A stretch of 64,000 nucleotides of DNA from an uncultured Campylobacter sp. GTDB taxonomy: Bacteria; Campylobacterota; Campylobacteria; Campylobacterales; Campylobacteraceae. The position numbers were made by a program, and so were the translations under genes. How positions within the stretch are numbered: position 1 is the stretch's first letter; each line of letters begins with the position of its first letter. Shown in pieces: positions 24,785-33,553 of this stretch. The DNA is taken from contig NZ_CALBWL010000026.1 of the NCBI RefSeq assembly GCF_937973075.1, positions 65,612 to 129,611 of the forward strand, given 5' to 3'. The notes under the pieces are model-generated. The model searched no databases, was not told where the DNA came from, and saw nothing but the letters and a program-made list of their open reading frames with translations.

Positions 24785-25498
24785 CTATTTCACCAGCTCG
24801 TAATTATACTCTTTAGTGCCGTCGAGTAGATTTGTGACGTTATAGCCTCGCTCGTTTAGGGCTTTGGCTAGCTTGGCGCTGCGGTTGCCGCTGTAGCAGT
24901 GCGTGATTATCTTTTTGTCTTTGTTGGCCTCAAGCACGTCCTTGTAGTTTTCTAAAGGCTCGCCGTATGGGATATTTATCGCGCCTTTCATATGTCCTGC
25001 GTCGTAGTCTTGCTTCTGCCTAGCGTCGATGATCAGCACGTTTGGATCATTTGCTATTTTCAAAAACCCCTCCGCGTTTATGCTGCCGACCTTATACAGC
25101 TCGTAGTCGTACTGCTTCACGCCAGGCGCGTTCATAAGCACACTGAAGCCTTTTTGTTTAAGCAGATCAAGCGCCTTGCCGCTGCGATTGCCCGTATTGC
25201 AATAAAGCACGACGTTTTTATCTTTATAGGCGTTTATCTCATCCAGTCTGCTTTCAAGCTCTCCAAGCGGGATGTTGATCGCGTGTTTTATGTGGCCCGC
25301 AGCGTACTCGTCCGCACTTCTGACGTCAATGACCAGATAATTTTCTTTCGCCCTATTGTCCTCCTCTATCACCGATAGCGCTGCGCCGCTTATGGCGTAG
25401 CCGTTAGGCTGTTGCATCTCGGCGCCGCAAGTCGCAAAAGATCCCAATGCCGCCAGCAAAACCGCGCTTTTTAAAATTTTGTGAGAAATAAATTTCAT
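24785..25498 (-). CDS. Periplasmic tandem rhodanese-domain protein
   Basis: 237 aa with an export signal (KSAVLLAALGSFATCGAE; either signal peptidase I or a weak lipobox FATC). Two complete rhodanese domains follow. Each has an intact catalytic loop cysteine: CNTGNRS in domain 1 and CYSGNRS in domain 2, plus the DVRSADEYAAGHIKHAINIP and DARQKQDYDAGHMKGAINIP motifs. Sulfurtransferase in the cell envelope, probably handling polysulfide or thiosulfate; substrate not known. Both domains look active, unlike many tandem rhodaneses where one is dead. Confidence 0.9.
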   Translation of the reverse strand: MKFISHKILKSAVLLAALGSFATCGAEMQQPNGYAISGAALSVIEEDNRAKENYLVIDVRSADEYAAGHIKHAINIPLGELESRLDEINAYKDKNVVLYCNTGNRSGKALDLLKQKGFSVLMNAPGVKQYDYELYKVGSINAEGFLKIANDPNVLIIDARQKQDYDAGHMKGAINIPYGEPLENYKDVLEANKDKKIITHCYSGNRSAKLAKALNERGYNVTNLLDGTKEYNYELVK

Positions 25499-25842
25499 AT
25501 GTTTCCTTTGAATTTTAGCTTTTAAAGCGGGAGATTATATCAAAAATTTAGCTAAATAGTGTGAATTTACGCCGTTAGCAGATGCGAACGATCAAGTAGG
25601 CGGTTTGCTTGCAAAAGCAAAAGAGCGATAAAATTTAATAAGGTCGGACTTGCGCCCGAGCAATACCAAAAGATAGGGGTTAAAATATATAGACCGCCAC
25701 AATAAACGCTCTTAGGCAAAAGCCGCCCGCAAGCACGCCGCATTCGTTATAAACACAGCTTTTTATCTCCTCGCCGTCGCCGTGCGCAGAGGCTTGCTCG
25801 TAACGCTGCTCGCCGCCTTAGCCTGCAAAGTCCGCGCTTGAA
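25499..25842. other. Intergenic, no gene seen
   Basis: 344 bp between murB (minus) and the rhodanese gene (minus). Scanned for tRNA T-loops and open frames without success. Contains the stretch GGTTAAAATATATAGACCGC but no convincing promoter. Confidence 0.35.
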
Positions 25843-26634
25843 CTATAAAATTTTAACCTCTAGCTCGAGCGCGACGCCGAAGCACTGCAAAACCCGCTTG
25901 TGAGCGAGCTCTATCAGGCTCATCACATCCTCAAAGCTCGCGCCACCGAAATTTATGATGAAATTGGCATGTTGCTCGCTAAATTTCGCGCCGCCGATCA
26001 CGTGACCTTTAAGCCCCGCCGCTTCGATCAGCCTGCCTGCAGCGTCATTCGGCGGATTTTTAAAGCAGCTTCCAAAGCTTGCTCCCTTTGGCTGGTTGGC
26101 GCGCTTGGCAGCGAAATCCGCGGCGAGTTCGGCATCAAAGCCGCGCGAAATTTTAAACTCGGCGCCCAAAATCGGCTCCTCAATCCCGCTTCTTCGGTAG
26201 GCGAAGCTTATCCGCTCGCACTCCACCCAGCCGCGAGCTAGGCGCACGGCAAGCAGGCTATCGCTAATGCTCGCGCCGGCGAGCCCTGCGTTCATTTTGA
26301 TTAGCCCGCCGAGCTGCCCTGGGATGTTGCGCAAAAACTCAAAGCCGCCGATGTTTTGCTTTTTGGCGAAGTTGTAAATTTTACCCGACTTCGTCACAGC
26401 CCCGATGCTAAGGACATCGCCGCTTAAGCTTATGCGATCGAACTCCTCGCTTAGCATCGCAAGGTGCGGCGGCGCGGGCGAGATGAGCAGATTATTGCCG
26501 CCGCCGATGATCGCGCGCTCGCGGATACTCTCAAACTCCGCAAAATCGGCCTCGTCTTTTAAAATTTGCACCGCGAAACTCCCGCCGATGCGCACGGAGG
26601 TGTATTTGCTAAAATCTATCTGCTTTGTTTTCAA
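25843..26634 (-). CDS. murB: UDP-N-acetylenolpyruvoylglucosamine reductase
   Basis: FAD enzyme that makes UDP-MurNAc for peptidoglycan. 263 aa, the short MurB type found in Campylobacterota. FAD-binding motifs SVRIGG, IGGGNNLLI and IPGQLGGLIKMNAG are visible. The catalytic GASFGSCFKNP and the C-terminal LIEAAGLKG and SEQHANFIIN are also present. The start codon is TTG (complement of CAA 26632-26634), with AAAGGTAAAA upstream on the minus strand. Confidence 0.94.
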   Translation of the reverse strand: MKTKQIDFSKYTSVRIGGSFAVQILKDEADFAEFESIRERAIIGGGNNLLISPAPPHLAMLSEEFDRISLSGDVLSIGAVTKSGKIYNFAKKQNIGGFEFLRNIPGQLGGLIKMNAGLAGASISDSLLAVRLARGWVECERISFAYRRSGIEEPILGAEFKISRGFDAELAADFAAKRANQPKGASFGSCFKNPPNDAAGRLIEAAGLKGHVIGGAKFSEQHANFIINFGGASFEDVMSLIELAHKRVLQCFGVALELEVKIL

Positions 26635-27227
26635 AATTTTACCTTTTAAATTTCATTTCTAAATTTCGAGCTTGCCGCTCGCCGCGTATCGTTTTAAAAT
26701 TTAGCGATACCGCCGCGCCGCACGGTGCAAAACGCGAACGCTATCTTAAAATTTAACGCTGCTGCGATTAAATTTAGCTCGCTTTCGATACGTTTTCAGC
26801 GGTGCGCTACGTCGCACGCGCAACTCGCACTCTGCGGTACAAAATACAGCCGCGCAATGTACCTCCGCGTATAAAATTTCATCGCCGCGCAGCCGTAAAT
26901 TAAGGCGGCACATTACGCGGCGACAAATAGCGCTACAGCGCGGTCGATTGACGAACTTGGCGACGATCCGCGGAAGGCTCGGCGTTAAATTTGCGCGCAA
27001 ATTTAAATCCACGTCGCCCTCTACGGCTAAATTTCAAAAGCGGATTACCGCACGTCAAAAACGATATAAAATTCTACCGCGCGTCTGCTTTTACGTCGAA
27101 GTAAATTTTAGCCGAGGCGCGAACCCCTTAACGCCTAGAAATTTAGCCGAAACGAAGGGGCAGTGTTTCGAGCAAAATCAGCCGAAACAAGGCTCAAATT
27201 TCAGCTAAATTTTAACCTCGCCCGGCC
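26635..27227. other. Long intergenic stretch, no supported gene
   Basis: 593 bp, GC-rich for a spacer, punctuated by AAATTT and AAAATTT words. Two short overlapping frames (about 26746-27012 minus and 26948-27208 plus) lack ribosome sites and look like composition artefacts. Could be a fully decayed gene. Confidence 0.35.
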
Positions 27228-28124
27228 CTACATTGGGTTTTGCCCGCCGCAGTCCGCAAAGCGGATCTCGTTATATTCGCGCGGGATAAAATTCTCCTGC
27301 GCGCTAAGCGGCGCAGGGTAAAAACCGCGCTCGTAACCAAGCTCAAACAGCCTATCCAGCGCCCTTATCTGTACCCCCGAAAGCTCGATCGAGGCCTCGT
27401 TAGCATAAAGGCTCAGATATTTTTCGAGCTTTGCATCGTCCACGCGGATGAGATTTCGCTCCATCAGCATGTGCGACAAAAAGGGCTTGTGCGCGGTGGC
27501 GATACGCACGCCTTCGGTTAGCACGCGCTCGCACTCGGTGGCGTCCGTTATCGGCAAGCTGCGGCGAACCGCCATACCGCCTAGCGGCAACGGCAGATTT
27601 TCGCCCGCTAGCTCGCTCCAGATATCCCAGATCTCGCGCTCCACCCAAAGCTCGTCCGAAAAGTCCAAAATGCTCTCGTGTATCAGCACGCCCGCGTCCA
27701 CCTCGCCGCTTAAGACCGCGCCCTCAATCTGCAGAAAGTTTTTATAAACTATGCGCGCCTGCGGGTATGCCATGCGAAAAAGCAGGGCATTTGTCGTGTG
27801 TTTGCCGCTGAGCGCGACTTTGAAATTTCGCTTTAAAACCGCGCCCTTTTTCTTAACTAGCTTTGGCCCGTAGCCTTCGCCGAAGCTTACCGCCGTGCGC
27901 AAAAGCGCGTATTCGTCGTAGATCAGCGGATATAGCGCGAAGCTAATCGCCGTGGCCTCATATGTGCCCTTTAGCGCCTCGTCGTTTAGCGTCTGGATAT
28001 CAAGCGCGGTGGCGCTAAGCTTTAGATTTTTTGAGCTTACCCAACCAAAATCAATCGCCTTATACATAAAAATATCGTCGGCGTCGGGCGAGTGAGCGAC
28101 GTTTATATGCTTAAAAATCTTCAA
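27228..28124 (-). CDS. mqnD: Menaquinone biosynthesis protein MqnD (1,4-dihydroxy-6-naphthoate synthase)
   Basis: 298-aa periplasmic-binding-protein fold enzyme of the futalosine menaquinone route, which Campylobacterota use instead of MenA-F. N-terminal INVAHSPDADDIFMYKAIDF is the MqnD signature; GEGYGPKLV, ALSGKHTTNALLFRM and GVLIHESILDF also fit. MqnD makes the naphthoate product from cyclic dehypoxanthine futalosine. Start is TTG with AAGGA upstream. Menaquinone is required for the fumarate respiration implied by ansB/dcuC in this window. Confidence 0.9.
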   Translation of the reverse strand: MKIFKHINVAHSPDADDIFMYKAIDFGWVSSKNLKLSATALDIQTLNDEALKGTYEATAISFALYPLIYDEYALLRTAVSFGEGYGPKLVKKKGAVLKRNFKVALSGKHTTNALLFRMAYPQARIVYKNFLQIEGAVLSGEVDAGVLIHESILDFSDELWVEREIWDIWSELAGENLPLPLGGMAVRRSLPITDATECERVLTEGVRIATAHKPFLSHMLMERNLIRVDDAKLEKYLSLYANEASIELSGVQIRALDRLFELGYERGFYPAPLSAQENFIPREYNEIRFADCGGQNPM

Positions 28125-28420
28125 ATTTTATCCTTTTTGCTCCGCTTTAAATTTTGCGCGCGGCGCGCAGCTTGATTTTGAATATTGCAAAATTATAGTG
28201 AAATTTTGCTACAGCCCTCATAAAAATGCGGAATTTCTAAAGAAAAACGTGAAAAATTAAGCCCGTTTAAAAGGCTAAATTTAATGCTCTCCGCTTGCCG
28301 CGCAGAGCTTTTACGCTCCTTAAAAATTTCAAATTCCGATGCCGCGCCGAATTTGCGCGAATAATCAAAAATTCATTTCAAATTTGGTAAAATCAAATGA
28401 ATTTATTTTTAAGGAAAAAC
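28125..28420. other. Divergent intergenic region mqnD-recA
   Basis: 296 bp between divergent genes, expected to hold both promoters. No clean TATAAT seen for recA; GGTAAAAT near 28386 is a weak candidate -10. No LexA-type operator recognised, as expected since Campylobacterota generally lack LexA. Confidence 0.35.
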
Positions 28421-29464
28421 ATGGACGAGGGAAAGAAAAAGACGCTGGATGCGGCACTAAAATCGATCGACAAAGCTTTCGGCAAGGGCACGCTCGTGCG
28501 GCTGGGCGACAAGCAGGTCGAGCCGATAGATGCCATCTCTACGGGCTCTGTAGGGCTTGACATCGCGCTTGGCATCGGCGGCGTGCCGAAAGGGCGTATC
28601 ATCGAGATTTACGGGCCGGAGAGCTCGGGAAAGACGACGCTCACGCTTCACATCATCGCCGAGTGCCAAAAGGCGGGCGGAATTTGCGCATTTGTAGACG
28701 CCGAACACGCGCTAGACGTAAAATACGCTTCAAATTTAGGCGTCGATACCGACAATCTCTACGTCTCTCAACCCGACTTCGGCGAGCAGGCGCTTGATAT
28801 CGTAGAAACCCTAGCAAAAAGCGGCGCGATCGATCTTATCGTCGTTGATAGCGTCGCTGCGCTCACGCCGAAAAACGAGATCGAGGGCGATATGGGCGAT
28901 CAGCACGTGGGGCTTCAAGCGCGACTTATGAGCCAAGCGCTGCGCAAACTCGCCGGCGTCGTGCACAAGATGAACACGACGGTGATCTTTATCAATCAAA
29001 TCCGTATGAAGATCGGCGCGATGGGCTACGGCACGCCAGAGACGACAACCGGCGGCAATGCGCTTAAATTTTACGCTTCGGTGCGCATCGATATACGCAA
29101 GATCGCTACTTTAAAACAAAACGAAGAGAGCATCGGCAACCGCGCCAAGGTCAAGGTCGTGAAAAACAAGGTGGCGCCGCCGTTTAAGATCGCGGAATTT
29201 GACATAATGTTCGGCAAGGGCATCAGTAAGGTGGGTGAGTTGATCGATTACGGCGTCAAGCTCGATATCGTCGATAAAAGCGGCGCATGGTTCAGCTATG
29301 GCGACACCAAGCTGGGTCAAGGGCGCGAAAATGCTAAAATTTATCTAGAGAATAACCCTGCTGTCGCCGAAGAGATCACTGCAAAGATCCGCGAGCAGAT
29401 GGGCAGCGTAAATTTCAGCGCAGACGCGGACGATGAAGAAAATTTACAAAGTGGAGATGAATGA
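28421..29464 (+). CDS. recA: Recombinase A
   Basis: Strand-exchange ATPase for homologous recombination and transformation. About 347 aa. Walker A GPESSGKTT (65-73), Walker B LIVVDSVAAL, and DNA-loop region NQIRMKIG...GGNALKFYASVR. Start set at ATG 28421, 6 nt after AAGGA; an upstream in-frame ATG at 28397 has no ribosome site. The stop overlaps the eno start (ATGA). Confidence 0.97.
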   Translation: MDEGKKKTLDAALKSIDKAFGKGTLVRLGDKQVEPIDAISTGSVGLDIALGIGGVPKGRIIEIYGPESSGKTTLTLHIIAECQKAGGICAFVDAEHALDVKYASNLGVDTDNLYVSQPDFGEQALDIVETLAKSGAIDLIVVDSVAALTPKNEIEGDMGDQHVGLQARLMSQALRKLAGVVHKMNTTVIFINQIRMKIGAMGYGTPETTTGGNALKFYASVRIDIRKIATLKQNEESIGNRAKVKVVKNKVAPPFKIAEFDIMFGKGISKVGELIDYGVKLDIVDKSGAWFSYGDTKLGQGRENAKIYLENNPAVAEEITAKIREQMGSVNFSADADDEENLQSGDE

Positions 29465-30714
29465 TGATTTATATCGAAGATGTTTATGCGATAGAGGTAC
29501 TTGACAGCCGCGGCAATCCGACCGTGAAAGCGACCGTGGCTTTAAGCGACGGCACCATAGCAAGCGCGATAGTGCCAAGCGGCGCAAGCACGGGCAAACG
29601 CGAGGCGCTAGAGCTTCGCGATGGGGGCGATAGATACTGCGGCAAGGGCGTGCTAAAGGCGGTAGAAAACGTAAATTCGCAGATCGCCGAAGCCGTGATC
29701 GGACTTGATGCGTTTGATCAAAAAGCACTTGATGATGAGATGAGAGAGCTTGACGGCACCGATAACTACTCAAGCTTGGGCGCAAATGCGGTACTTGGCG
29801 TATCTATGGCGGTAGCGCGCGCGGCGGCTAAAAGCCTTGACATGCCTTTGTACCGCTATCTTGGCGGCGCAAATGCTAGCGTGCTACCCGTGCCGATGTT
29901 TAATATCATCAACGGCGGCGCGCACGCGAACAACAGCGTGGATTTTCAAGAATTTATGATTATGCCGTTTGGATTTGATAAATTTAGCGACGCGCTGCGA
30001 GCGGCGACTGAGATTTACCACACGCTAAAAGGCCTTTTAAACGCGGCCGGCCACAGCACGGCGGTGGGCGACGAGGGCGGATTTGCGCCGAACTTAAACG
30101 ACAACGAAGAGCCGATCAAGCTAATCATGCAAGCGATCGAAAAAGCAGGCTACAAAGCAGGCGAGCAGATCAAATTAGCCCTTGACGTCGCAGCTAGCGA
30201 GCTGTACGAAAACGGTAAATATAAGCTAGAAGGTAAGGAATTTTCAAGCGAAGAGCTGATAGAGCGATACGCACGTCTTTGCGAGAAGTATCCGATATTT
30301 TCGATCGAAGACGGCCTAAGCGAGGACGACTGGGCTGGCTGGGCGAAGCTAACGAGCAAGCTTGGCTCTAAAGTGCAGCTCGTGGGTGACGATCTATTTG
30401 TAACGAATGAGAAAATTTTACGCGAAGGCATCGCCAAAGGCGTAGGCAACGCGATTTTAATAAAGCCAAATCAAATCGGCACGGTTAGCCAAACTATGCA
30501 GACGATCCGCCTAGCTCAGCGCAAAGGCTACCGCTGCGTGATGAGCCACAGAAGCGGCGAGAGCGAGGATAGCTTTATCGCAGACTTCGCCGTCGCGATG
30601 AATACGGGTCAAATCAAGACGGGCGCGACCTCAAGAAGCGAACGCAACGCTAAATACAACCGCCTGCTTGAGATCGAGCGCGAGACGGACGAGTTTTTGG
30701 GAAATCAAATTTAA
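29461..30714 (+). CDS. eno: Enolase
   Basis: Interconverts 2-phosphoglycerate and PEP. 417 aa. Motifs: ARQ-type N-terminus VLDSRGNPTVKATV, SGASTGKREALELRD, GGAHANNSVDFQEFMIMP, the metal Asp/Glu/Asp in LALDVAASE, FSIEDGLSEDDW and VGDDLFVTN, and the lysine LIKPNQIGT, then MSHRSGESED. Overlaps recA by 4 bp. Two adjacent ATGs (29461, 29464) are both possible starts. Confidence 0.97.
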   Translation: MMIYIEDVYAIEVLDSRGNPTVKATVALSDGTIASAIVPSGASTGKREALELRDGGDRYCGKGVLKAVENVNSQIAEAVIGLDAFDQKALDDEMRELDGTDNYSSLGANAVLGVSMAVARAAAKSLDMPLYRYLGGANASVLPVPMFNIINGGAHANNSVDFQEFMIMPFGFDKFSDALRAATEIYHTLKGLLNAAGHSTAVGDEGGFAPNLNDNEEPIKLIMQAIEKAGYKAGEQIKLALDVAASELYENGKYKLEGKEFSSEELIERYARLCEKYPIFSIEDGLSEDDWAGWAKLTSKLGSKVQLVGDDLFVTNEKILREGIAKGVGNAILIKPNQIGTVSQTMQTIRLAQRKGYRCVMSHRSGESEDSFIADFAVAMNTGQIKTGATSRSERNAKYNRLLEIERETDEFLGNQI

Positions 30715-30715
30715 A

Positions 30716-31543
30716 ATGTTTTTTAAAAAGAAGTCCAAACGGGGCTTAAAAGGCGGCGCGCAGCGCACCTATGCGGACGGAGCGGATTATACGGACACGC
30801 AAGGCGGATATTCAGACGCAGACTTTGACGAGGACGATTTTTTTGACGATGATGAATTTTATAGCGATGAAAATTTTGGCGGAGGCTTTAGCGCGGTAGG
30901 GGCTGGCTTCCGCCAAAATCGTAGCGGCGCTTCGCGCAGTATAGACGAAACAGGCTCTGCCTCTGATGCCGGAGGCGGCGGCTCTAATTTAAGTGCTAAA
31001 AGCTCCGCTGCAAGCGGAAACTACGAAGGCAGCGCGCAAGCAGACGCGGGTTTTTACGGCTCAGAATTTATTGGAGGCGGCGATTTAAAGAATGCAGAAT
31101 TATACGCGAAAGAAAACCACTTCCCAAACGACGCGGATTTTGCGGCTCAAAGTGCAGACTACAGCTCTCAAGGCACGGGCTTTGCGGCACAAGATATAAA
31201 TCCTGCCACGCAAGGATTTTCTTTTACACCGCAAAACGCAGATCCTGCCGCTAAAAAAGCTTTAAAGAAGCGTAAAAATTTAAAAGAACGGCTGAATTTT
31301 ATCAATCCGTTTTCGCCGCTTAAACAGATTTTTGCAGCTCTTGCACTGATCGTCTGCGTTGTTTTTGCAGGCATCTTTGTGGGTGACGTGCTATTTGGCA
31401 AGCGATCGTTTGAAGTGCTGCGCCAGCTGCAAAAAGAAAAGGCGTTTTTATTCACCGACGTCGAGCGGCTAAAAGAGGAAAACGCTGAGCTGCAAAAGCT
31501 TTATTTAGAGCGTCGCTCGCTCGATCCGGACCTTAAAAAATGA
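30716..31543 (+). CDS. FtsB/DivIC-like cell-division protein with long acidic low-complexity N-terminus
   Basis: 275 aa, counted from ATG 30716 right after the eno stop. Residues 206-227 form a single TM helix (IFAALALIVCVVFAGIFVG). They are followed by a short coiled coil (231-263, ending LKEENAELQKLYLERRSLDP), the FtsB/DivIC septum-initiator pattern. Position between eno and an AMIN protein matches the C. jejuni recA-eno block. The cytoplasmic N-terminus is ~200 residues, very long for the family. It has an Asp/Glu/Phe cluster (36-53) and then Gly/Ser/Ala/Gln-rich sequence, probably disordered. It overlaps the next gene by 4 bp. Confidence 0.75.
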   Translation: MFFKKKSKRGLKGGAQRTYADGADYTDTQGGYSDADFDEDDFFDDDEFYSDENFGGGFSAVGAGFRQNRSGASRSIDETGSASDAGGGGSNLSAKSSAASGNYEGSAQADAGFYGSEFIGGGDLKNAELYAKENHFPNDADFAAQSADYSSQGTGFAAQDINPATQGFSFTPQNADPAAKKALKKRKNLKERLNFINPFSPLKQIFAALALIVCVVFAGIFVGDVLFGKRSFEVLRQLQKEKAFLFTDVERLKEENAELQKLYLERRSLDPDLKK

Positions 31544-32730
31544 GAAAAATTTTTTTGCTAATTTTGGGTCTCTGTGCTTTTTTAAACGCAGAGAATTTAA
31601 ATAGCGCAAATTCAAACGCTACGAAACCTAGCATCGTCGCGGTAAAAGAGCAAAATTCTACCGATTCGGCGATTAAAGAGCCAAAAACAGGTGCACAAAG
31701 CCCAAACGCTAAAAAGCAAGCTGTAATGAAACCTGAAACATCTAAAAGCCCTACCGCAGCAATGCAAAAAAGCGCCGCAGAAGCAAATTCTAGCGTCAAA
31801 GTAAGCGTCGCCAAAAAAGCCGTGAGCGTACAGCTCTCGCAGACCGAAAAAAAAGCTCCTGCGCCCAAAGCGGGCATCGGTGCTCCTTCACAGGTTATAA
31901 AAACGGAACGAAACTCTTCTGCGCAGCATTCAGCTGCGACGCTTCCGCCTCCTGATGAGTTACCGATCGTGCCAGAAGTAAGCGAGTTAAATTCTACAAT
32001 GGTGCAAAATTTTAAGGCGGCACAGAATTCTACAGCGCAAAATTCTACGGTGCAAAACTCCACTATGCAACAAAACGCGCAATCTGCTTCGCAAAATTCC
32101 AATCCGGCGCAAAGCTCCGCCGCCACGCTACAAAATACGCCCGCGCCTAAAAATTTTACGCAGCAAACCTTTGCGCTTCCTTCAGACGCTCTTACGATCG
32201 AAAGCCTGATCGTGCGATATAGGGACGACGACGGGGTCCTGCACGAAAAGATCGTTGATATCAATCGCTCGATTGATTGGCACGATGACTTCGTGCTAAG
32301 TGCTAGCGCCAAACCCGCGCTACATAGGGCACTGGACGTCTCGGTTACTTCGACTGATCCAAATTTACAAAAGCAGGTCTCGCAAAGTGGTATCACACCT
32401 AGCTTCGCGCCGCGCCTGGAGCTGCCGTTAGAGACGCTTAAATTTGATGACGGACTAAAATTTGTCATCCGCAAAGACAGCGTGCAGCTCATCACCGCAG
32501 ACGATTTCAAAAGCTCCGACGCAAATGCTTCGGGCGCGCTTGAAGCGGAGTTTTGGCGCCAAGAGATCCCGCTTAGCGGCGCGAGCTTTGCTGTAAATAT
32601 CGGCGGCTTTAGCGACATCAACGTCACCAAAGAGGATGGCTACTACCGCATCGGCGTGCGCTCGCATGAGGGCAACCTCAGCATCAGACGCAAAGATGGC
32701 GGGTATTTAATCTACAAAAATTCTAATTAA
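31540..32730 (+). CDS. Secreted AMIN-domain-like protein with many N-glycosylation sequons
   Basis: 396 aa, signal peptide MRKIFLLILGLCAFLNA. Residues ~20-210 are Ala/Ser/Asn/Gln/Thr-rich low complexity with near-repeats of QNST. Residues ~215-396 form a compact domain (LTIESLIVRYRDDDGVLHEK through SIRRKDGGYLIYK) that fits the AMIN-type domain of the C. jejuni glycoprotein CgpA encoded at the same position. Eight PglB-type sequons (D/E-x-N-x-S/T) are present, with Asn at 39, 83, 125, 151, 242, 329, 361 and 379. A heavily glycosylated, peptidoglycan-associated envelope protein is the likely role. Domain identity is by position and general resemblance. Confidence 0.75.
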   Translation: MRKIFLLILGLCAFLNAENLNSANSNATKPSIVAVKEQNSTDSAIKEPKTGAQSPNAKKQAVMKPETSKSPTAAMQKSAAEANSSVKVSVAKKAVSVQLSQTEKKAPAPKAGIGAPSQVIKTERNSSAQHSAATLPPPDELPIVPEVSELNSTMVQNFKAAQNSTAQNSTVQNSTMQQNAQSASQNSNPAQSSAATLQNTPAPKNFTQQTFALPSDALTIESLIVRYRDDDGVLHEKIVDINRSIDWHDDFVLSASAKPALHRALDVSVTSTDPNLQKQVSQSGITPSFAPRLELPLETLKFDDGLKFVIRKDSVQLITADDFKSSDANASGALEAEFWRQEIPLSGASFAVNIGGFSDINVTKEDGYYRIGVRSHEGNLSIRRKDGGYLIYKNSN

Positions 32731-32739
32731 GGAGAGACT

Positions 32740-33369
32740 ATGACACATTTAGAGATTATGAAATTTCGCCACGCGTGCAAAATTTTTGACGAGAATAAAA
32801 AGATCGGTAAAGCCGATTTTGACGCTATTTTGCAGGCAGGCATCTTAGCACCTAGTTCTACGGGGCTAGAGCAATGGGACTTTTTGGTTGTGCAAAACAA
32901 GGCGCTGCGCGAGCAGATCCGCGAAAAATCGTGGAATCAGCCGCAGATCACCTCTTGCTCACATCTGGTCGTGATTTTAGCAAAGATCAAGGACATAAAG
33001 CTAGGAAGTGATTATATCGAGCGAATGATTACACGCAGAAAAGACGAAGCGCCCAAATATATCGGCGACAGGCATAAATTTTATCAAGATTTTTTAAGCG
33101 GTTATTTTCACAACGACGATGAGGAGCTATTTAATTGGTCGCACGCGCAGTGCATGTTCGCAGCACTTGCGATGATGAACGAGGCTGCAAGCCGCGGCAT
33201 CGACAGCTGCCCTATGGAGGGCTTTGATCGCGCAGCACTCGGAGAGATTTTGAATCTAAAATGGAATGAGCGCCGCGTGGCGCTGCTCGTGCCTTTCGGC
33301 TACCGCGTAAATCCGCAGCCGCAAAAGATCCGCCGCAGCATGGATGACGTAGTAAAGTGGATCGAATAA
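32740..33369 (+). CDS. Nitroreductase-family flavoprotein (RdxA/NfsB-like)
   Basis: 209-aa FMN-dependent NAD(P)H oxidoreductase. MKFRHACKIFDENKKI at the N-terminus, APSSTGLEQWDFLVVQ, and the C-terminal SCPMEGFDRAALGEIL with VALLVPFGYR are the family's FMN/dimer motifs. The Cys in RHACKIFD recalls the RHSCKMFD of H. pylori RdxA, a metronidazole-activating enzyme. Physiological substrate unknown. GGAGAG lies 5 nt before the ATG; it may be co-transcribed with the preceding gene (10-bp gap). Confidence 0.88.
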   Translation: MTHLEIMKFRHACKIFDENKKIGKADFDAILQAGILAPSSTGLEQWDFLVVQNKALREQIREKSWNQPQITSCSHLVVILAKIKDIKLGSDYIERMITRRKDEAPKYIGDRHKFYQDFLSGYFHNDDEELFNWSHAQCMFAALAMMNEAASRGIDSCPMEGFDRAALGEILNLKWNERRVALLVPFGYRVNPQPQKIRRSMDDVVKWIE

Positions 33370-33376
33370 GCTGGCA

Positions 33377-33393
33377 AGCGCTTTTGAAGCGCT
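33377..33393 (+). terminator. Hairpin after the nitroreductase gene
   Basis: AGCGCTT-TTG-AAGCGCT forms a perfect 7-bp stem with a 3-nt loop just after the stop. There is no T tract, so termination would be weak or Rho-assisted. Confidence 0.35.
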
Positions 33394-33553
33394 AAGCTTG
33401 AGGCGCAATAAATTCCAAAGTCTAGTGCAAAAACGTGGCACGCGAGTTTTTTAGGAATTTACCGCGCTTTAGCCTTTTTTCTCGCCCGCAAATCTTGTGC
33501 GGCGAGATTTAAAATTTTATAAAATCACCCAAAATTTAAACGAAGGAGCGAGC

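Noticed and set aside
26746..27208. Two overlapping frames of 86-88 codons on opposite strands
   Set aside because: No ribosome sites, no domain, biased Arg/Lys/Ala composition expected of GC-rich random frames.
31533..32630. 365-codon minus-strand open frame
   Set aside because: Exactly opposite the AMIN-like gene. It has no ribosome site and its Cys/Ser/Phe-rich product mirrors the Ala/Ser/Gln codons of the real gene.
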